A DNA stretch of 16,932 bases, from NCBI GenBank assembly GCA_959020865.1, contig CAUEUD010000059.1:1-16932 (forward strand), written 5' to 3'. The position numbers and the translations under genes were made by a program. The DNA is from Eubacterium limosum (GTDB lineage Bacteria; Bacillota; Clostridia; Eubacteriales; Eubacteriaceae). The notes beneath the pieces were generated by a model. That model had not been told where the DNA came from. It did no database searches and saw only the letters and a list, made by a program, of their open reading frames with translations. This document shows positions 6,947 through 13,881 of this stretch, piece by piece (within the stretch, counting starts at the first letter, position 1; each line of letters begins with the position of its first letter).

Positions 6947-7138
6947 CGGATATGCCGGTTACAAAAGAAGCTCCTGTACGATTTGTACTCCCTGAAAAAA
7001 GAAGCCCTATACTGTCTTATTTTGTTACTGCTTTTTATCATGCATGGTGCCGGTGTTTTAATTTGCCGACATTATTATCACTGGATTAGGGAAGAACGTA
7101 CGCGGGAGAGGACCTGTGACGATGAGGTGAATAAATAA
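6947..7138 (+). pseudogene. Coding remnant B, membrane protein C-terminus
   Basis: After the TGA TAG pair the frame stays open for 63 codons and reads KKLLYDLYSLKKEALYCLIL, a hydrophobic membrane segment of about 20 residues, and a basic tail HYYHWIREERTRER before ending DDEVNK. There is no ATG before the membrane segment and no ribosome binding site. This looks like the C-terminal piece of a small single-span membrane protein whose N-terminus is lost or joined to remnant A. No family is recognised. Confidence 0.4.
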
Positions 7139-7139
7139 G

Positions 7140-7168
7140 TTGTTGTCCTCAAGCGAAAACGCTATAAT
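7140..7168 (+). promoter_or_regulatory. Promoter of the DUF1905/C39-like gene
   Basis: TTGTTG (7140-7145) and TATAAT (7163-7168) are exactly 17 bases apart. About twelve bases further on, ACAAACT (7181-7187) and AGTTTGT (7198-7204) form an inverted repeat just after the expected transcription start, which could be an operator or a leader hairpin. Confidence 0.7.
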
Positions 7169-7226
7169 TAAAGTATCGTAACAAACTAGAATTTGTAAGT
7201 TTGTACTGGAAGGAAACGTAAGCATA

Positions 7227-7882
7227 ATGGCCTATACATTTGAAGAAACAATATTCAGGTCGGGAAACCGGTATTTCATAAAAATTCCCTTTAATGTGTG
7301 GGAAGAATGTAATCAAAAGGGATTGATTCCAGTGAAAGTATCTATAGAAGGCTGTACATTTGAGTGCCGCCTCATTCCAAAAGGAGAGGGAATCTATTAC
7401 ATACCAATTAAAAAAATATTGTAAATCAGATTAATTGTGATGATGAGATAAGCATTTCCTTTCAAATCATTAGCGGATTAACCCGAATAAATTATGATAG
7501 TCCATATTCAAAGGAAAACCCTATACGGAAAATCGACAATATTCAGAGTATTGCTTATCCAAAAGATGGATATGGCGGTCAGATATGTATTGCTATGCTG
7601 ACGGGGCTTAGTGTAGATGAAGTTGTAGATATTATGCAGGCAAAGGCATGGCAGTGTTCTTTCTCGAAGCTGTTAGAAACATTGGACTATTTTGGCATTA
7701 TACACGATGATAAGATAACTTACACCAAGCGGAAAGAATTTGTATTACCCAAGTGTTGTATCGTTAATGTGAAAGATGAGCAAATTAGCCATCTTGTTTT
7801 ATACTATAAAGGGCATTATTATGATACTAAAGATATTGGTTTTGACAATATAATAAGTTATTTAGGAATTAGAGTTGATTAG
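7227..7882 (+). pseudogene. DUF1905 plus C39-peptidase-like protein, split by a -1 frameshift
   Basis: The first frame (7227-7424) encodes a DUF1905-type barrel: YFIKIPFNVWEECNQKGLIP, then SIEGCTFECRLIPKGEGIYY and IPIKKIL before a stop. Shifting by -1 within the A7 run at 7410-7416 continues the domain (NIVNQINCDDEISISFQII). It then runs into a papain-like C39 domain with GGQICIAMLTGLSVDEVV (Cys at about 121), SHLVLYYKGHYYD (His at about 189, Asp at about 200) and an end at 7882. All three residues expected for a C39-type triad are kept. The joined product would be about 218 residues. It has its own promoter and an AAGGAAA ribosome binding site. The break may be real decay, a sequencing error in the homopolymer, or regulated slippage. 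If only the first frame is made, a truncated DUF1905 protein of 65 residues results. Confidence 0.7.
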
Positions 7883-7981
7883 AAAAAATAAGGGATTTTG
7901 ATTAGTATTCGATTTTGTTAAGTCTCAATTTGTAGTAAAACTGAAATAAGCGTGAAATTAGAAGTTGTGGAGGGATTTCCT

Positions 7982-8313
7982 ATGGACAAAATAAATAAAC
8001 TTATATTTGGATTAGGCAGTTTAGCAGTGGTTGCATTTGGAGTATAAATAGGCTTTTCAAATAAAGAACCTTCAAAATATAGCTTCGAGTGGATAAAAAA
8101 TTGACGGATAAAGAATGGGAAATGGAAAGAGAAATCATACGCCAGAAGCTCTGTAATACGAAGTATGACAACTCTACGAGGAGTGGGTTTCAGAACTTAT
8201 TGAGGCTATTTGATAAAGTGAGAAGTGAAAAGGATTGGGTTGGCCTAAACCCACAAGAACTGGCTTATCAACGAGAACATGGCTATAATCTTTATAAGTT
8301 GTGTTTTTATTAA
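7982..8313 (+). pseudogene. Small membrane-anchored protein gene with stop and frameshift
   Basis: A GGAGGGA ribosome binding site precedes ATG at 7982. The frame reads MDKINKLIFGLGSLAVVAFG as a single N-terminal membrane segment, then meets TAA at 8045-8047. It resumes in the same frame as IGFSNKEPSKYSFEWIK and stops at TGA 8102. A -1 shift in the A6 run at 8095-8100 restores a longer frame: LTDKEWEMEREIIRQKLCN, FQNLLRLFDKVRSEKDW and AYQREHGYNLYKLCFY to 8313. The joined product would be about 110 residues, an N-terminal anchor plus a helical, highly charged domain. The layout recalls small uncharacterised proteins common in Firmicute accessory DNA, but I cannot name the family. Translation from the GTG at 8089 alone (74 residues) is possible but lacks a ribosome binding site. 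Confidence 0.6.
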
Positions 8314-8388
8314 AATAAACAACTGCCAGTTTACTCAAGGGCTGAAAAAATTAGAATTCATGTGTTCAAAGAAAAAAGGTAGATTAAA

Positions 8389-8886
8389 ATGAAATCGAAA
8401 AAATTCACTTTAGGTTTGTTTATATTTTACTGTGTGATTTTGACATGGATTATTATTTTTAAATTGCAATTTTCTTTTGAAGATTTGCCACATTTTAGAA
8501 GTCTTAACCTGATTCCATTTACCGAATCGGCTATCGTAAATGACAAAATGAATTTTGATGTAATCATTCATAATATGTTAGTATTTATACCCTTTGGCAT
8601 TTTTATTCATGTGCTCTTGGAAGAAAAGACGTTAATAAAGCAATTCATTCCAATCATTCTTACAAGCCTTTTGTTTGAAGGAATACAATATATTTTTGCC
8701 ATTGGTGCAAGTGATATCACAGACGTTCTTTCCAATTCATTGGGTGGAGTAATCGGGGTTGTTATTACACTTGTTATTTCAAAAATAACAAGAAAAAATT
8801 GGATAACACTGATAAATGTGATCAGTTTTGTTGGAGGAATCGGATTAACGCTACTGACTATGATTTTACTTTTATCCAACATGTAA
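8389..8886 (+). CDS. VanZ-like family membrane protein
   Basis: The 165-residue protein has about five membrane segments and VanZ-family features: RSLNLIPF near residue 37, HNMLVFIPFG near 61, then EGIQYIFAIGASDITDVLSN and SLGGVIG. VanZ itself gives low-level teicoplanin resistance in Tn1546, but most family members have no known function and are thought to act at the cell envelope. The gene appears intact. Its start is supported by AAAAGG about nine bases upstream. It lies in the island between a broken gene and an MmcQ-like gene whose start is about 40 bases downstream, so the two could share a transcript. Confidence 0.88.
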   Translation: MKSKKFTLGLFIFYCVILTWIIIFKLQFSFEDLPHFRSLNLIPFTESAIVNDKMNFDVIIHNMLVFIPFGIFIHVLLEEKTLIKQFIPIILTSLLFEGIQYIFAIGASDITDVLSNSLGGVIGVVITLVISKITRKNWITLINVISFVGGIGLTLLTMILLLSNM

Positions 8887-8924
8887 ATACCCTATAGAGA
8901 AAGGAAATAAAAAGGAGAATGGCA

Positions 8925-9296
8925 ATGGATAGGACTCAGTTAATACAATTTATAACAGAACAATACAACGCGCATGAAGAAAATCCGTGGAAGAAGTATC
9001 CCAATTATGCTGTGTTCAGACATGAGGATAACCAAAAATGGTTTGCCCTTATCATGGATATTCCTAAAAGTAAGCTAGGCTTGACCAGTCATGAGGTGAT
9101 TGATGTGTTGAACGTCAAATGCGATCCAGCGCTTATCAGTACACTTAGAAATGAAAAGGGAGTCTATCCCGCTTATCATATGAACAAAGAAAACTGGTTA
9201 ACACTGGCTATGGATGGCAGTATCAAGGACAATCAATTAAAATGGTTACTCGATCAGAGTTATGAGTTAACTGCATCAAAAAAGAAAAAGAATTAA
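8925..9296 (+). CDS. MmcQ/YjbR-family protein
   Basis: The 123-residue protein matches the MmcQ/YjbR family (CyaY-like fold, often listed as DNA-binding). Recognisable parts are a Pro/Lys-containing N-terminal half with YAVFRHEDNQKWFALIMDIP, the core VIDVLNVKCDPALISTLRNE, and GVYPAYHMNKENWLTLAMDG followed by a C-terminal helix LLDQSYELT. AAGGAG at 8912-8917 is only one base before an ATG at 8919 but well spaced from the ATG at 8925, so 8925 is the likely start. It is intact, in contrast to most neighbours. Its biochemical role is unknown, although such genes are frequent in accessory DNA. Confidence 0.88.
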   Translation: MDRTQLIQFITEQYNAHEENPWKKYPNYAVFRHEDNQKWFALIMDIPKSKLGLTSHEVIDVLNVKCDPALISTLRNEKGVYPAYHMNKENWLTLAMDGSIKDNQLKWLLDQSYELTASKKKKN

Positions 9297-9359
9297 AATT
9301 TTGGACACATACACACCCCTGGATAACTAATAAAAAGAACGTTTGCAAATTAAGAGGAG

Positions 9360-9534
9360 ATGTGGAAAAATACAGTAATTTGAGAATAGTACAATCTGTA
9401 CTGCATGTGATGAAAAAAAGTAGTCTTTTCCAATTATTGATGTCATTTCAGTTTTAACTGAGGTGGAAAATTCCAGACGTTATTGGGGTGATTTAAAAAG
9501 AAAGTTGAAATTAGAAGGGGCGATTCAGCTGTAG
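9360..9534 (+). pseudogene. Decayed phage antirepressor (Bro-N type)
   Basis: A GAGGAG ribosome binding site precedes ATG at 9360, but that frame ends at once. In the neighbouring frame the text reads FENSTICTACDEKK, a TAG at 9421, then SFPIIDVISVLTEV and RRYWGDLKRKLKLEGAIQL up to a second TAG at 9532. This matches the N-terminal domain of phage Bro/antirepressor-type proteins, where the segment is usually DE-x-x-W-Y/F-F then DVISVLTES and YW-x-x-LK. The first TAG stands where a Trp (TGG) is expected and the second where Tyr is common. At least two stops and a start-region shift make it non-functional. The C-terminal domain is absent. Confidence 0.65.
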
Positions 9535-9571
9535 AAAAATATCATACAGTTGATGGACTTATGGCTGATAA

Positions 9572-10096
9572 GACTTCAGAACCCGAAAAGGCACCTGGTA
9601 TAATGCCCTTTCAGAGGCTGTTCCCCAGTCATCGCCCACGGCGTCTCATCAGGAGTGCGGGCCAGAGACAAGCGTACCAGAGCCCGAAACGCCACCCGAC
9701 GGGCCGTCATCGACCACCCGCTGCCCGAGGCCCCCCATCCACACCGACGGCCCCTGGACCTGGGCCCACTTTCTCATGGACGAGTATGCCTGTGACTGCG
9801 CGGACTACTGTGACGGCTGGCCCACAGAAATGAACCCTGAGCTTCTCGAACGCATTGGGGCCCTGCACATGGCCTGGGGGCGGCCGGTGATCATTACCTC
9901 TGAAGTCCGGTGTGCGGCGCGCAACGCCGAGGTGGGCGGAGTAGTCTGGTCCTTCCACAAAAAGGGGCTGGCCACCAATCTGTATTGTCCGGGTATGGGG
10001 ATAGGCGATCTGGCCGCACAGGCACAGGAAACCGGGTTAAATATTTTACTTTATTACAGCTCGGGCTATGTTCATGTGGAGTTACCCTTGAGCTGA
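9572..10096 (+). pseudogene. Peptidase M15-like phage lysin remnant
   Basis: After a TAA at 9569 the frame stays open to 10096. It has a Pro/Ser/Thr-rich linker (PETSVPEPETPPDGPSSTTR), then DGPWTWAHFLMDEYACDC and DCADYCDGWPTEMNPELLER, then ITSEVRCAARNAEVGG, FHKKGLATNLYCPG and GYVHVELPLS. These are the landmarks of the M15_3-type D-Ala-D-Ala carboxypeptidase domain found in Gram-positive phage lysins and phage-borne peptidases. The metal-binding His in SFHKKG and the VHVEL motif remain, but the usual Asp in the A-x-D metal site is Asn (ATNLY). No start with a ribosome binding site is seen, although translation could begin at ATG 9776. The patch is much more GC-rich than its surroundings, which suggests separate acquisition. 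It is probably inactive. Confidence 0.65.
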
Positions 10097-10125
10097 TGCA
10101 AAGAAGGTTTAAATTAGAATGAATA

Positions 10126-10141
10126 TAAAATAAAAAGCGAT
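10126..10141 (+). repeat. 16-bp direct repeat, copy 1
   Basis: TAAAATAAAAAGCGAT occurs here, 30 bases after the M15 remnant, and again at 16685-16700, 11 bases after the dehydrogenase gene. Both copies follow a stop codon. It may be a chance AT-rich match. Confidence 0.4.
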
Positions 10142-10175
10142 AAAGATTATCTCACAGGTATTTTTAAAAAAACTA

Positions 10176-10204
10176 TTGACAATAAAGTTAGGTAATGCTA
10201 ATCT
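10176..10204 (+). promoter_or_regulatory. feoB promoter
   Basis: A perfect TTGACA (10176-10181) is followed after 17 bases by TAATCT (10199-10204). Transcription from here would give a leader of about 155 bases before feoB. The iron boxes at 10188-10233 overlap the spacer, the -10 element and the start site. Confidence 0.8.
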
Positions 10205-10232
10205 ATTATTGTAATTAGCTTAACCTAACTTT
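10184..10232. promoter_or_regulatory. Paired DtxR/IdeR-like iron boxes in a long inverted repeat
   Basis: Two 19-base arms, AAAGTTAGGTAATGCTAAT (10184-10202) and ATTAGCTTAACCTAACTTT (10214-10232), are inverted repeats with two mismatches around an 11-base centre. Each arm region also matches the 19-bp DtxR/IdeR consensus TTAGGTTAGSCTAACCTAA at about 14 positions (10188-10206 and 10215-10233). The site covers the feoB -10 and start region, so an iron-loaded DtxR-family repressor should block transcription. A 10-base palindrome CTTAGCTAAG at 10332-10341, near the ribosome binding site, may be a weaker third site. Confidence 0.75.
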
Positions 10233-10366
10233 TTTAAGTTGTATGAAATAAGTTACTCGAATCTTATTGTGAAACAGAACCAAGGAATTACCGGATTAAC
10301 AGCCCTTGTGGTGTTGACGGTTAAAGTAAGGCTTAGCTAAGAATATAAAATTAAGGAGGAAATATC

Positions 10367-12853
10367 ATGTCAACAAAGATAGCACTTGCAGGAAATCCCA
10401 ATTGCGGCAAGACGACACTTTTTAACGCGCTCACAGGTTCTAACCAGTATGTCGGCAACTGGCCTGGTGTTACAGTTGAGAAAAAAGAAGGTAAGCTGAA
10501 AGGAAACAAAGACGTCATTATCATGGACTTACCAGGTATTTACTCGCTTTCACCTTACACGCTTGAAGAGGTGGTTGCCAGAAATTACCTGATTAATGAA
10601 CGGCCCGACGCCATCATTAATATTATCGACGGGACCAATATTGAACGTAACCTTTACCTGACCACACAGATCACAGAGCTCGGGATTCCGGTAGTCATCG
10701 CTGTGAATATGATGGACCTCGTGGAAAAGAACGGGGATAAGATTGATGTCAAGCGTCTGTCAAAGGATCTTGGCTGTGAGGTTGTGGAAATTTCAGCGCT
10801 TAAGGGCAAGGGCCTGAAGGAAGCAGTTGAAAAAGCTGTTAAAATTGCGGGCAAAAATACCATCAGCGCGCCGGTACACCGGTTTGATCCGGAAGTAGAG
10901 GAAGCGCTTGATAAGATAGAAGCCAGGCTGGAGGACGATATCCCGCAGGAACAGAAGCGGTTCTTTGCCACTAAGCTCTTTGAACGGGATGATAAGATTT
11001 CCGGACTGATGAAGCGTGTGCCGAATGTGGAAGCCGTTATTACAGCGGTTGAGGACTCCATGGACGACGATTCTGAAAGCATTATCACCAACGAACGCTA
11101 TAATTATATTTCTAATATTATCGGTGACTGCTATAAGAAGAAAAACAAGGGACAGCTTTCGATCTCAGATAAAATTGATAAAGTTGTCACCAACCGTTTC
11201 CTGGCACTTCCGATTTTTGCGCTGGTCATGATTCTGGTTTACTATGTTTCCGTCACCACTGTGGGCTCCTGGGCCACAGATTGGGCCAATGACGGCGTTT
11301 TTGGCGACGGCTGGCATCTGTTCGGCATCGGCACTTCCCAGTATGAAGAAGCCGCCGGTGAGTATGACGTTCAGGCGCAGAAGATGGACGCCTTTTTAGA
11401 AGCCGCCCAGGCCGAGGGAATCAGCACTGACGCAGTGACAGAAGCCCTGGAAGCAGGGGAAGGCGAAGCGGATGAAAGCGCTGTTACCGCCTTTGAACAG
11501 GCCGCAGCAGGTGTGACCACCGACGCTGAAATCACCGATGAGGAAGGCGAAGTGGTGGAAACCGTTCCTGTAACGGTCAATGACTTTAAGGAAGCGGCAG
11601 CTGCAGAAGAGCCGGACCCGGCAAACTACGGAGTCTGGGTACCAGGCATTCCGGCGATTATCGGAGACGGTCTGGAAGCGGTGGGCTGTGCCGACTGGCT
11701 CCAGAGCCTGATCTTAGACGGGATTGTCGCTGGTGTTGGCGCGGTTCTTGGCTTTGTACCCCAGATTTTAGTGCTGTTTATCTTCCTGGCGATTTTGGAA
11801 GGCTGCGGTTATATGGCGCGTGTTGCCTTTATTATGGACCGTATCTTCCGCCGCTTTGGTTTATCTGGTAAATCCTTTATCCCGATGCTTATCGGCAGCG
11901 GCTGCGGTGTACCGGGGATCATGGCATCGCGTACCATTGAAAATGAGCGCGACCGCCGTATGACGATTATGACGACCACCTTTGTGCCCTGCAGCGCGAA
12001 GATGCCAATCATCGCCATGTTCGCCGGCGCGATTTTCGGCGGCGCGTGGTGGGTAGCGCCAAGCGCTTACTTTATCGGAATCGCAGCCATTGTCATCTCC
12101 GGTATTATGCTTAAAAAGACCAAGATGTTTGCCGGTGACCCGGCGCCCTTTGTCATTGAACTTCCAGCGTACCATATGCCCACCGTCGTCAATGTACTGC
12201 GCAGCATGTGGGAACGCGGCTGGTCTTTCATTAAAAAAGCCGGTACCATTATTCTGCTGTCCACAGTCTTTATCTGGTTTACCTCCAGCTTTGGCATGGC
12301 AGACGGCAGCTTTGGCATGGTAGAGGATATGAGCGACAGTATTCTGGCCGCCATCGGCTCCGCCCTGGCCTGGATCTTTATCCCCAATGGCTTTGGTGAC
12401 TGGCAGTCAACCGTTGCGACGGTTACCGGCCTCGTGGCCAAGGAAAATGTGGTGGGTACTTTTGGTATCCTGTTCAAGGTGGGCAGCGAGGTTGCAGAAA
12501 CCGACGCGACCCTGTGGACAGCAGTGGCCGCCCATTATACCGCGCTTTCCGCTTTCTCCTTCATGGTATTCAACCTGCTGTGCGCACCGTGTTTTGCAGC
12601 CATGGGTGCCATCAAGCGTGAAATGAACAACGCGAAATGGTTCTGGTTTGCTGTTGGCTACCAGACAGGCTTTGCCTATGTGATCTCACTGATTATCTAC
12701 CGTCTGGGCCTGCTCTTTACAGGCGGCGGCTTCTCCGTCTGGACCGTTATTGCCATCGCGCTCCTGGCGGGTATCATTTACCTGATGGCACGTCCCTATA
12801 AAGAATCCGATACACTGAACATTAACATGCCGGCTGCCAAGGCAAAACCATGA
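10367..12853 (+). CDS. feoB: Ferrous iron transporter FeoB with a large acidic insertion
   Basis: FeoB is the membrane Fe(II) importer with an N-terminal G domain. The 828-residue protein has G1 GNPNCGKTT (9-17), the switch region VGNWPGVTVEKKEG, DLPGIYSLSPYT (G3), NMMDL (G4) and the SALKGKG (G5) region. The membrane part carries both Gate motifs, including GCGVPGIMASRT, PCSAKMPI and NLLCAPCFAAMGAIKREMNN. Residues about 326-420, after the first membrane segment, form an Ala/Glu-rich acidic stretch with almost no basic residues (for example EALEAGEGEADESAVTAFEQ), far longer than the usual loop here. It likely faces outside, opposite the G domain. AAGGAGG precedes the ATG. No feoA lies upstream; the downstream partner gene overlaps by four bases. 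Iron control by the DtxR-like boxes upstream is well supported by position. Confidence 0.97.
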   Translation: MSTKIALAGNPNCGKTTLFNALTGSNQYVGNWPGVTVEKKEGKLKGNKDVIIMDLPGIYSLSPYTLEEVVARNYLINERPDAIINIIDGTNIERNLYLTTQITELGIPVVIAVNMMDLVEKNGDKIDVKRLSKDLGCEVVEISALKGKGLKEAVEKAVKIAGKNTISAPVHRFDPEVEEALDKIEARLEDDIPQEQKRFFATKLFERDDKISGLMKRVPNVEAVITAVEDSMDDDSESIITNERYNYISNIIGDCYKKKNKGQLSISDKIDKVVTNRFLALPIFALVMILVYYVSVTTVGSWATDWANDGVFGDGWHLFGIGTSQYEEAAGEYDVQAQKMDAFLEAAQAEGISTDAVTEALEAGEGEADESAVTAFEQAAAGVTTDAEITDEEGEVVETVPVTVNDFKEAAAAEEPDPANYGVWVPGIPAIIGDGLEAVGCADWLQSLILDGIVAGVGAVLGFVPQILVLFIFLAILEGCGYMARVAFIMDRIFRRFGLSGKSFIPMLIGSGCGVPGIMASRTIENERDRRMTIMTTTFVPCSAKMPIIAMFAGAIFGGAWWVAPSAYFIGIAAIVISGIMLKKTKMFAGDPAPFVIELPAYHMPTVVNVLRSMWERGWSFIKKAGTIILLSTVFIWFTSSFGMADGSFGMVEDMSDSILAAIGSALAWIFIPNGFGDWQSTVATVTGLVAKENVVGTFGILFKVGSEVAETDATLWTAVAAHYTALSAFSFMVFNLLCAPCFAAMGAIKREMNNAKWFWFAVGYQTGFAYVISLIIYRLGLLFTGGGFSVWTVIAIALLAGIIYLMARPYKESDTLNINMPAAKAKP

Positions 12854-13221
12854 CAGCCACCATCCTGATCTGCATCGCCATTGCCGTTATTGTAATCCTG
12901 GGTGTGCGCAGCTATATGAAACGAGTTTCATCTGGCTGCTGCGGCTCAGGCGGCGGCGGAACTGTCAAAAAGATCCGCGTGCCGGACGAGGACAAGAGAC
13001 ATTACCCCTATCGTAAGGTTTTATGGATCGACGGAATGGTCTGCGGCAACTGCGCAGCCAATGTAGAGAATGCCCTGAACAGCCTGGATGGCGTTTGGGC
13101 AAAGGTGAATCTGACAGAAAAGAAGGGAGAGGTTTTGATGAAAAAGCCCTTTGACGATGAGATACTCAAGCTCAGCGTAAAGGACAGCGGATATACAGTG
13201 TTCCGGATTGATGAATCCTGA
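12850..13221 (+). CDS. FeoB-associated membrane-anchored Cys-rich HMA-domain protein
   Basis: The 123-residue protein starts with one membrane helix (about residues 3-19), followed by a short Cys/Gly stretch SSGCCGSGGGG (Cys30, Cys31) like that of small FeoB-associated Cys-rich proteins. From about residue 50 a ferredoxin-like heavy-metal-associated domain follows, with the metal site GMVCGNC (Cys65, Cys68) and VENALNSLDGVWAKVNLTEK. Its ATG overlaps the feoB stop (ATGA), so the two are translationally coupled. The natural inference is a membrane-tethered metal chaperone or accessory of the FeoB transporter. HMA domains usually bind Cu(I) or other soft metals rather than Fe(II), so the bound metal is open. 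The gene ends at a strong terminator. Confidence 0.88.
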   Translation: MTATILICIAIAVIVILGVRSYMKRVSSGCCGSGGGGTVKKIRVPDEDKRHYPYRKVLWIDGMVCGNCAANVENALNSLDGVWAKVNLTEKKGEVLMKKPFDDEILKLSVKDSGYTVFRIDES

Positions 13222-13222
13222 C

Positions 13223-13260
13223 AAAAAAGCTTATCCACCATACGGTGAATAAGCTTTTTT
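13223..13260. terminator. Bidirectional intrinsic terminator
   Basis: A 17-bp stem with one mismatch (AAAAAAGCTTATCCACC pairing with GGTGAATAAGCTTTTTT) encloses an ATAC loop. It serves the feoB unit and the convergent flavodoxin-family gene whose stop lies at 13269. Confidence 0.92.
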
Positions 13261-13268
13261 TATGTGTG

Positions 13269-13820
13269 TTATTCAGCGAGTTTTTTACCGGCCTCCCGTG
13301 CATCAGCGATGAGTTCATCGGTGTAGGCGTTGGCGCAGACAATGCGGCTTTCCACCTTGCCCTGGAGCATCATGCCAAAGGAAGCGTCGGACATGTCAAA
13401 ATAGGGAACATAGTGGCCGGCCATCGGCGCCCCCTGGGAATAAACAGTGACCACGCGCTTGGGCCCGATTTTAAAATGGGATTTTCCATCCTGGGTGGTA
13501 TACATAAAAGCGTAGAGGCGGTTTAAGAACAGCATGGTCTGGGCGCTCATCTGTGCCATGTAGATGGGTGATCCGATGACCACCGCGTCGGCGTCGGCAA
13601 TGGCTTCATAGATGCGCTGCATGTCATCCTTTTGAACACAGAAGATATCCTTGTTTTTGTGGCAGGCGCCGCAGGCCTGACAGCCTTTAATGTTAAGCGC
13701 GTTCAGGTTAAAGGACTGAACCACTGCGCCCTTTTCCTTTGCGCCTTCAAGCACCGCGTCCACCAGCACGGTGCTGTTGCCCTGCGGGCGGGGACTGCCG
13801 TGGATTCCTACAATTTTCAC
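13269..13820 (-). CDS. Flavodoxin-family NAD(P)H-dependent FMN reductase-like protein
   Basis: This protein of about 183 residues has the flavodoxin-like fold of NADPH-dependent FMN reductases and iron-sulfur flavoproteins. It starts KIVGIHGSPRPQGNST (phosphate-binding loop for FMN), continues with CQACGACHKNKDIFCVQKDD (four cysteines in the place where related proteins hold a cluster or disulfide), then DADAVVIGSPIYMAQMSAQT. The GTG at 13820 is the likely start because GGAG lies eight bases before it. The ATG at 13826 and GTG at 13829 are too close to that site. It has its own promoter at 13850-13879. Its substrate is unknown, and a link to iron handling is possible only by proximity. Confidence 0.88.
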   Translation of the reverse strand: MKIVGIHGSPRPQGNSTVLVDAVLEGAKEKGAVVQSFNLNALNIKGCQACGACHKNKDIFCVQKDDMQRIYEAIADADAVVIGSPIYMAQMSAQTMLFLNRLYAFMYTTQDGKSHFKIGPKRVVTVYSQGAPMAGHYVPYFDMSDASFGMMLQGKVESRIVCANAYTDELIADAREAGKKLAE

Positions 13821-13849
13821 AATCATCACTCCTTTGATTTTATACTTCT

Positions 13850-13879
13850 ATTATACGCCTGTTAAAAGGCATATGGCAA
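13850..13879 (-). promoter_or_regulatory. Promoter of the flavodoxin-family gene
   Basis: On the minus strand TTGCCA (13879-13874) and TATAAT (13855-13850) are 18 bases apart, about 30 bases before the start codon and just after the GNAT stop codon. Confidence 0.65.
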
Positions 13880-13881
13880 GA

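Larger units (their letters stand above)
6426..10170. mobile_element. Degraded prophage or genomic island
   Basis: The region starts at an RNA-gene 3' end fragment and ends before the feoB regulatory region. It is mostly AT-rich, with one short GC-rich patch at about 9600-9950. It carries a decayed phage antirepressor, an M15 peptidase remnant of the phage lysin type, two frameshifted small genes, two coding fragments without starts, and two intact small genes (VanZ-like and MmcQ-like). No integrase or second copy of the attachment sequence was seen, so the right boundary at about 10100-10170 is an estimate. Confidence 0.5.

Noticed and set aside
7413..7419. Programmed -1 frameshift site in the A7 run
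   Set aside because: The zero-frame codons are ATT AAA AAA ATA, which do not give a canonical X XXY YYZ tandem slip site, and no stimulatory hairpin was seen; kept only as one possibility in the findings.
9561..9833. A 90-codon plus-strand frame rich in Pro and Arg
   Set aside because: It is a shadow of the GC-rich M15 remnant; the neighbouring frame carries all recognisable motifs.
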